Part shown: piece by piece, positions 22,319 to 26,787 of the stretch
Layout of the letters: each line of letters opens with the position of its first letter
How positions within the stretch are numbered: the stretch's first letter is position 1
Source: Aliidiomarina sp047920995
GTDB lineage: Bacteria; Pseudomonadota; Gammaproteobacteria; Enterobacterales; Alteromonadaceae
Assembly: GCF_047920995.1 (NCBI RefSeq)
Contig: NZ_JBLRWZ010000033.1
Coordinates: 1 to 26,787, forward strand
Direction: 5' to 3'
DNA: 26,787 bases
The notes under the pieces: model-generated
Database searches by the model: none
Told to the model about the DNA's origin: nothing
The model's input: the letters and a program-made list of their open reading frames with translations, nothing else
Position numbers and translations under genes: made by a program

Positions 22319-24133
22319 ATGCACAGTGTAATTGAACAGGTAACCCAACGCATTGCAGAGCGCAGCGCCGAAGAGCGGCAACAATATTTAGCGCGAATGC
22401 AAAAAGCTCAACATAAAGGCCCTCATCGAGGCGCCTTATCATGCGGTAACTTGGCCCATGGATTTGCAGCGTGCGGTAAAAACGACAAAGGCAATTTACG
22501 TAGCCTAACTCGCGCCAATATAGGCATTGTTACCTCTTACAACGATATGCTTTCGGCACATCAACCCTACGAAAGCTACCCCGAACAACTAAAGCAAGCA
22601 ATTCGTGAAGTAGGCAGCGTGGCGCAAGTAGCGGGCGGTGTGCCCGCAATGTGCGATGGTGTTACTCAGGGCCAACCGGGCATGGAGCTCAGCCTATTAA
22701 GCCGCGATATAATTGCCATGGCGGCCGCAGTAGGCTTATCACACAATATGTTTGATGGCGGCTTAATGCTCGGTATCTGCGATAAAATTGTGCCTGGCTT
22801 ATTAATTGCCGCCCTTAGTTTTGGCCACCTGCCGTTTGTTTTCGTTCCGGCAGGGCCAATGCCTTCGGGCATTACCAACAAAGAAAAAGCGAGAGTGCGC
22901 GAACTATATGCAGAGGGTAAGGTAAGCAAAGCTGAGCTGCTCGATGCTGAAGCCGCTTCCTATCATAGCGCCGGTACCTGCACCTTCTACGGCACTGCCA
23001 ATTCAAATCAATTAGTAGTAGAGATGATGGGCCTGCAATTACCTGGTTCTTCATTTGTGCATCCCGGCACGCCACTGCGTAACGAACTTACGCGGGTTGC
23101 CGGCCAACAAGTAACGCGCCTTACCGATCTAGGCTCTGAATATACGCCAATTTCTGCCGTGGTTACGGCGAAAAGTATAGTAAACGGCATTGTTGGCTTG
23201 CTCGCAACCGGGGGCTCCACTAACCACACCATGCATTTAATTGCCGTGGCTCGCGCCGCTGGGTATATCGTGAACTGGGATGATTTCGCCGAACTATCTT
23301 CTGTAACACCACTGGTAACTCGTATTTATCCGAATGGTGAAGCCGATATTAATCATTTCCAGCGCGCTGGCGGTATGGCATTCCTAGTACGTACACTGCT
23401 CGAAGCAGGGTTATTGCATAATGATGTAAAAACCGTTGCGGGTGATGGCCTTGAGCGCTATACCAAGCGCCCGGAGTTAGAAAACGACAAAGTTGTTTGG
23501 CGCGATGGGCCTACCGAATCGTTTGATAACAGCGTATTACGAAGTGCGAAACAACCGTTTAGCTCGCATGGCGGGTTAGCCGTACTTAGCGGTAATTTAG
23601 GCCGAGCGGTAATGAAAACCTCGGCTATTCCGGAAGGTACCGAAAGCATTACTGCGCCAGCGGTGGTGTTTTCTAGCCAACATGAACTCGATCGTGCTTT
23701 TCAGGCGGGCGAGCTCGATAAAGATTGTATTGTAGTGGTACGCTTTCAAGGGCCCAAAGCCATTGGTATGCCCGAGTTACATAAACTAACCCCACCCTTG
23801 GGTGTTCTGCAGAAGCGCGGTTACAAAGTGGCATTGGTTACCGATGGCAGAATGTCGGGCGCCTCTGGCAAGGTGCCAGCCGCTATTCATGTTACACCCG
23901 AAGCGGTTGATGGTGGTTTGATTAGCAAAATCCAGCCGGGTGATTTAATCACTTTAGATGCGCAAAATGGCGTGTTAGAAGTGCTAGTAGAAAGCCAAGT
24001 ATTGGCCCAACGCGAAGCTGCTACAATTGATTTAGCGGATAGCCATGAGGGCATGGGCCGCGAACTATTTACCACCTTGCGTGCGGGTTTGAGCGGCGCA
24101 GAATCTGGCGCCTGCGCCTTCTTTAACGAATAG
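22319..24133 (+). CDS. edd: Phosphogluconate dehydratase (6-phosphogluconate to KDPG)
   Basis: A 604-residue enzyme of the IlvD/Edd family, full length. It dehydrates 6-phosphogluconate to 2-keto-3-deoxy-6-phosphogluconate using a [4Fe-4S] cluster. Conserved cysteines are Cys112 (PAMCDGVTQGQ), Cys154 (LGICDKIVPG) and Cys221 (SAGTCTFYGTANSNQ), the latter two being good cluster-ligand candidates. Substrate-site segments VTSYNDMLSAHQPYESYP and TDGRMSGASGKVPAAIH are also present. The protein looks more like Edd than dihydroxyacid dehydratase because of the long N-terminal region and the VPAMCDGVTQGQPGMELSLL block. GAGGAG overlapping the end of pgl gives a strong ribosome site. Confidence 0.97.
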   Translation: MHSVIEQVTQRIAERSAEERQQYLARMQKAQHKGPHRGALSCGNLAHGFAACGKNDKGNLRSLTRANIGIVTSYNDMLSAHQPYESYPEQLKQAIREVGSVAQVAGGVPAMCDGVTQGQPGMELSLLSRDIIAMAAAVGLSHNMFDGGLMLGICDKIVPGLLIAALSFGHLPFVFVPAGPMPSGITNKEKARVRELYAEGKVSKAELLDAEAASYHSAGTCTFYGTANSNQLVVEMMGLQLPGSSFVHPGTPLRNELTRVAGQQVTRLTDLGSEYTPISAVVTAKSIVNGIVGLLATGGSTNHTMHLIAVARAAGYIVNWDDFAELSSVTPLVTRIYPNGEADINHFQRAGGMAFLVRTLLEAGLLHNDVKTVAGDGLERYTKRPELENDKVVWRDGPTESFDNSVLRSAKQPFSSHGGLAVLSGNLGRAVMKTSAIPEGTESITAPAVVFSSQHELDRAFQAGELDKDCIVVVRFQGPKAIGMPELHKLTPPLGVLQKRGYKVALVTDGRMSGASGKVPAAIHVTPEAVDGGLISKIQPGDLITLDAQNGVLEVLVESQVLAQREAATIDLADSHEGMGRELFTTLRAGLSGAESGACAFFNE

Positions 24134-24145
24134 AGAAATGATTTT

Positions 24146-25144
24146 ATGGTGAGCAACACCGAGCAACTCGATATGAATACCCATGCCGTAGTAGCCGATA
24201 TTGGTGGCACGAACGCACGTTTTTGTAGAATTAATCTGGCAACGTTCGAGCTGGATCGCATTCAGGTTTTTCCCTGTGCCGATTTTCCAACGCTCACATC
24301 TGTAATGACAGCGTATAGCAAGGAACAAGATGTGCCGTTAAAGCATGTAGCCATTGCCATCGCTTGCCCAGTTGATGCCGATGAAATTAACATGACCAAT
24401 CATCACTGGCAGTTTTCTATTCGCAATGTGCGCAAAACCATGCAGCTGAAAACTTTTGTGGTTTTGAATGATTTTGCGGCCGCCGCAATGAGTATCGTTA
24501 CGCTAAAACCCGCAGAACTAAAACAAATTGGCGGTGGCAAAATTAAGCCCAAAGCCCCCAAAGCAATACTCGGTGCGGGCACTGGCCTAGGCGTTGGCCA
24601 CTTAATTACCATGGCAGATGGTTCGGTAATGCCATTACCTGGCGAGGGCGGGCATGTAGATTGGGCGCCCACCAATGAAAAAGAGTGGGCCGTGCACCGC
24701 TTTATTCACAACCGTTTTGGCCGCGTATCCGCTGAACGCATTCTTTCTGGCCCAGGTTTAGAAACGCTGTATTTGGCCTTAGCAGATTACCATGGCCGCA
24801 ACGTTACGCCGCTAAGTGCAGCGAAAATTGGCCAACGTGCGCTAAGTGGTATCGATACCCTAGCACTGGAAACCGTTAATCAATTCTTCGAAAGCCTTGG
24901 CGGCTTCGCCGGTAATTTAGCGCTAAACCTCAATACCTATGGCGGCGTGTATATTGCCGGCGGGGTAGTGCCGAAGCTATTAAACCTAATGGCCACCTCA
25001 AACTTTCGCGCCCGCTTCGAGCACAAAGGCCGTTTTTGCAAAGTGGCAGAGGCCATTCCGTGCTTTGTTATTACCGCCGAATACGCCGGTTTACGAGGCG
25101 TAGGGCAATATTTGAAACAAACAATAGCACAGCAAAATTCGTAA
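24146..25144 (+). CDS. glk: Glucokinase, E. coli Glk type
   Basis: A 332-residue ATP-dependent glucokinase of the non-ROK Glk family that phosphorylates free glucose to glucose 6-phosphate. The phosphate-binding segment VVADIGGTNARF is at residues ~15-26, followed by VLNDFAAAA near residue 108, GAGTGLGVGHL near residue 143, and PGEGGHVDWAP near residue 165. A second Met at residue 10 (24173) would align better with E. coli Glk and could be the true start; both have poor ribosome sites. Its place between edd and eda means glucose released from glucan is fed straight into the ED pathway. Confidence 0.94.
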   Translation: MVSNTEQLDMNTHAVVADIGGTNARFCRINLATFELDRIQVFPCADFPTLTSVMTAYSKEQDVPLKHVAIAIACPVDADEINMTNHHWQFSIRNVRKTMQLKTFVVLNDFAAAAMSIVTLKPAELKQIGGGKIKPKAPKAILGAGTGLGVGHLITMADGSVMPLPGEGGHVDWAPTNEKEWAVHRFIHNRFGRVSAERILSGPGLETLYLALADYHGRNVTPLSAAKIGQRALSGIDTLALETVNQFFESLGGFAGNLALNLNTYGGVYIAGGVVPKLLNLMATSNFRARFEHKGRFCKVAEAIPCFVITAEYAGLRGVGQYLKQTIAQQNS

Positions 25145-25157
25145 TTAAGGAACCCTC

Positions 25158-25802
25158 ATGAGCTTCTCGAACTGGCGTTTATCGCCGGCACACATATTCC
25201 AGTTAACACCGGTAGTACCGGTAATGGTGATTGATTCCTTAAGCGATGCTGTACCCATGGCGGAAGCCCTGCTGCGCGCGAATATTTCCTTGTTCGAAAT
25301 AACCTTGCGCACACCTGTAGCGCTGGAAGCCGTTACATTGCTGCGCGAAGCTATGCCCAACGCAGTAGTTGGTGCCGGTACCGTAACCACTGCCGCAGAA
25401 TTAACCGCCGCGCGTAATGCCGGCGCGCAATTTGCCATTAGCCCCGGCATTACTGCAGAACTGCTGCAGGCTGGCAGTGCAGGTGATATTCCGTTGATAC
25501 CCGGCGTAGCTACCATATCTGAGCTCATGCAGGCAAAAGCCGCGGGTTATGATCACCTAAAGTTCTTCCCTGCTGAAGCTGCTGGCGGCTGCGCCATGCT
25601 CAAATCGATAGCGGGCCCATTTCCAAATATAAAATTCTGCCCAACAGGCGGAATTCATCAAGATAACTTCCAAAATTATTTAGCGCTACCGAATGTAAGC
25701 TGTGTTGGTGGCTCATGGATATTGCCTAAGGATGCTGTTGCAGCAGGTGATTGGCAGCGAGTGCAAGAATTGGCTGAGCGCGCGGTGGCTGCAGCGAAAT
25801 AA
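25158..25802 (+). CDS. eda: KDPG aldolase
   Basis: A 214-residue class I aldolase that splits KDPG into pyruvate and glyceraldehyde 3-phosphate. Glu47 (LFEITLRTP) and the Schiff-base Lys135 (DHLKFFPAE) match the catalytic pair of E. coli Eda (Glu45, Lys133). Phosphate-binding GAGTV and TGGI are present. It ends the zwf-pgl-edd-glk-eda tract, 13 bases after glk, with GGA upstream of the ATG. No U-rich terminator for this operon is visible: the hairpin just after the stop has its T-run on the other strand. Confidence 0.96.
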   Translation: MSFSNWRLSPAHIFQLTPVVPVMVIDSLSDAVPMAEALLRANISLFEITLRTPVALEAVTLLREAMPNAVVGAGTVTTAAELTAARNAGAQFAISPGITAELLQAGSAGDIPLIPGVATISELMQAKAAGYDHLKFFPAEAAGGCAMLKSIAGPFPNIKFCPTGGIHQDNFQNYLALPNVSCVGGSWILPKDAVAAGDWQRVQELAERAVAAAK

Positions 25803-25807
25803 ACATA

Positions 25808-25843
25808 AAAAAACGCACCTAGGTTTAACCCTTAGGTGCGTTC
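25808..25843 (-). terminator. Rho-independent terminator of the cold-shock gene
   Basis: A 10-bp stem AACGCACCTA (25813-25822) pairs with TAGGTGCGTT (25834-25843). Read on the minus strand it is followed by seven Ts (complement of A7 at 25808-25814). It is 56 bases beyond the csp stop and a few bases from the eda stop. On the plus strand no T-run follows, so for eda it is at best a weak barrier. Confidence 0.82.
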
Positions 25844-25898
25844 TAAGCTACATAATTCAAATAAGGCGGCTACCGTTAAGTAGCTACACCTCGTTTAA

Positions 25899-26108
25899 TT
25901 ACATTGCTACGATATTCTCAGCCTGAGGACCTTTAGGACCCTGGGTGATAGTAAACTCAACAGTTTGGCCTTCAGCTAAAGTTTTGAAGCCGCTGCTAGT
26001 GATTGCGCTGAAATGTGCGAACACATCAGGGCCACCTTGCTGCTCTAGAAAACCAAAACCTTTTGCTTCGTTAAACCATTTAACAGTACCAGTTACAGTA
26101 TTAGACAT
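25899..26108 (-). CDS. CspA-family cold-shock protein
   Basis: A 69-residue single cold-shock domain. The RNA-binding motifs are KGFGFLEQ (RNP1, residues ~16-23) and DVFAHFSAI (RNP2, ~28-36), with Ala in place of the more usual Val in RNP2. VKWFNEAKGFGF is the family signature. These proteins bind single-stranded RNA/DNA and melt RNA secondary structure. AGGA seven bases before the ATG supports the start. Whether it is cold-induced cannot be told. Upstream lie 418 bases without a gene, enough for a long leader of the kind csp genes often have, but no cold box was recognised. Confidence 0.96.
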   Translation of the reverse strand: MSNTVTGTVKWFNEAKGFGFLEQQGGPDVFAHFSAITSSGFKTLAEGQTVEFTITQGPKGPQAENIVAM

Positions 26109-26526
26109 AATTAATTATCCTGAAATTTATAAAATTAGAGTGCCCGTTAAGAGCGGAATTCGGAGAGAAAATAACAAAAATTAAATACTACAGGACGGAG
26201 GTAATTACGAATAATTCGGCAACGCAGTGAAGATCTAAATAATATTTACTATCCAACGCCGGCTAGGTTACTCCTATCTGAGTGAGAGTCAACGTTTCTT
26301 TTAGTTGAAAGCCATTTCAATATAAATCTATATGCGACACCTCCCGACGCAACCCTATGCTAACGTTAGAATGTCGCTTCCAAGGAAAGATACCTAGCTC
26401 GTAAAGCAGGAGCTTCGGTAATGCAGGAACGCAACCCGAGTTAGGGCACAGGAAGTGCCGGCAACTACCCTTCAATGAACAGAGTGTTCATACCGCGCTT
26501 CAATCTGCTTTGCTGGTAGCGAGTGA
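26109..26526. other. Non-coding stretch between csp and the right-edge gene
   Basis: No convincing gene. It should contain the csp promoter and leader (minus strand). It also holds a 6-bp inverted repeat TTGAAAGCCATTTCAA (26305-26320), a CTAACGTTAG palindrome (26360-26369 region), two copies of ACGCAACCC (26347-26355 and 26429-26437), and a cluster of small hairpins at 26404-26490. A weak sigma-70-like pair, TTGAAA (26305-26310) and TATATG (26329-26334), points rightward into the hairpins. Confidence 0.6.
26404..26490. repeat. Cluster of short hairpins, three with AGGA loops on the plus strand
   Basis: Four small stems in 87 bases: AAGC-AGGA-GCTT at 26404-26415; TGC-AGGAAC-GCA at 26422-26433, with only three pairs; GGCAC-AGGAA-GTGCC at 26445-26459; and TGAACA-GAG-TGTTCA at 26476-26490. 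The first three share CAGGA at the top. They could be a repetitive extragenic element or part of a small RNA. No T-run terminator follows. Confidence 0.55.
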
Positions 26527-26787
26527 TTAATAATGGGCACGAGCTATATATTCCGCCATTCGCAGTTCACATAGTTCCATTACATGAGCCTCAAACACAT
26601 TACGCTCTTCAATTAGGATCTCGAAACTTGGTATTAACCGTTGATCACGTTCTACAAACCATGCATTTGATTCATTTTTATTCAAACCAGTGTAGGCCGC
26701 TACTGGATTTTTATTCCAATAGCCAAGCCATTCTTTACTGCTAGCGCTTAACTCTTTTTCCTTGGCGCCCAAATCACGAGCGAGCGC
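26527..26787 (-). CDS. Unrecognised protein, C-terminal fragment
   Basis: The frame is open from the right edge (minus strand) to a TAA at 26529-26527, giving the last 86 residues of a protein whose start is outside the window. I do not recognise the family. The visible part is charged and probably soluble, with WLGYWNKNPVAAYTGLNKNE near the middle and an acidic, helix-prone tail (EERNVFEAHVMELCELRMAE). A TTG inside could be read as a start, but the uninterrupted frame to the edge makes truncation more likely. Its downstream flank is the hairpin cluster. Coding status rests on the open frame only. Confidence 0.5.
   Translation of the reverse strand, partial: ALARDLGAKEKELSASSKEWLGYWNKNPVAAYTGLNKNESNAWFVERDQRLIPSFEILIEERNVFEAHVMELCELRMAEYIARAHY

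Noticed and set aside
25813..25843. Hairpin after eda as the ED operon terminator
   Set aside because: The T-run is on the minus strand only, so it fits the convergent cold-shock gene.
26341..26526. Integron attC site beside the right-edge gene
   Set aside because: CCCTAAC and GTTAGCA occur on the minus strand, but they do not fit the paired RYYYAAC/GTTRRRY core sites, and no integrase is seen.

Overview
The window looks like the chromosome of a marine-type gammaproteobacterium, probably of the Alteromonadales. The grounds are a lipoprotein GH16 glucanase in an operon with a TonB-dependent receptor, a HexR-controlled Entner-Doudoroff (ED) cluster, and HexR and Edd sequences close to the enterobacterial/Shewanella forms. 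Genus cannot be fixed by eye. No rRNA, tRNA, insertion sequence or CRISPR array was recognised.

Layout. Positions 1-4420 hold unrelated genes: the C-terminal part of a HipA-type kinase, an exported M24 peptidase paired with an ethylbenzene-dehydrogenase-related haem-domain lipoprotein, a ChaC-like gamma-glutamylcyclotransferase, and a small DUF2892 membrane protein. Positions 4519-17960 form a beta-glucan (laminarin-type) utilisation locus. Its leftward operon is GH1 beta-glucosidase, GPH sugar symporter, LacI regulator. Its rightward operon is FHS-type sugar MFS transporter, GH3 exo-glucosidase lipoprotein. Its second leftward operon is GH16 laminarinase lipoprotein, TonB-dependent receptor. 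The last two converge on a strong bidirectional terminator at 12114-12149. Positions 18036-25802 form a central-carbon block: hexR-gap leftward, and zwf-pgl-edd-glk-eda rightward from a shared intergenic region with HexR-type operators. Positions 25899-26787 hold a cold-shock protein gene, a 418-base non-coding stretch with small hairpins, and an unrecognised gene cut by the window edge.

How the genes work together (inference from families and order). GH16 at the cell surface cuts the glucan and the TonB-dependent receptor imports oligosaccharides across the outer membrane. GH3 releases glucose in the periplasm for the FHS transporter, while the GPH symporter and cytoplasmic GH1 handle short oligosaccharides. 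Glk, Zwf, Pgl, Edd and Eda then turn glucose into pyruvate and glyceraldehyde 3-phosphate, and Gap passes the latter to lower glycolysis. Two regulators are visible. LacI probably acts at the operator core TGAAAGCGCTTTCA, which occurs exactly twice, once in each promoter region of the glucan locus. HexR probably acts at TGTAATTAAATTACA in the zwf/hexR intergenic region.

The points most worth a second look are: a 36-bp perfect palindrome over the GH16 promoter; three tandem C-terminal modules of the GH16 enzyme with an invariant vicinal Cys-Cys; and a run of small hairpins with AGGA loops near the right edge.
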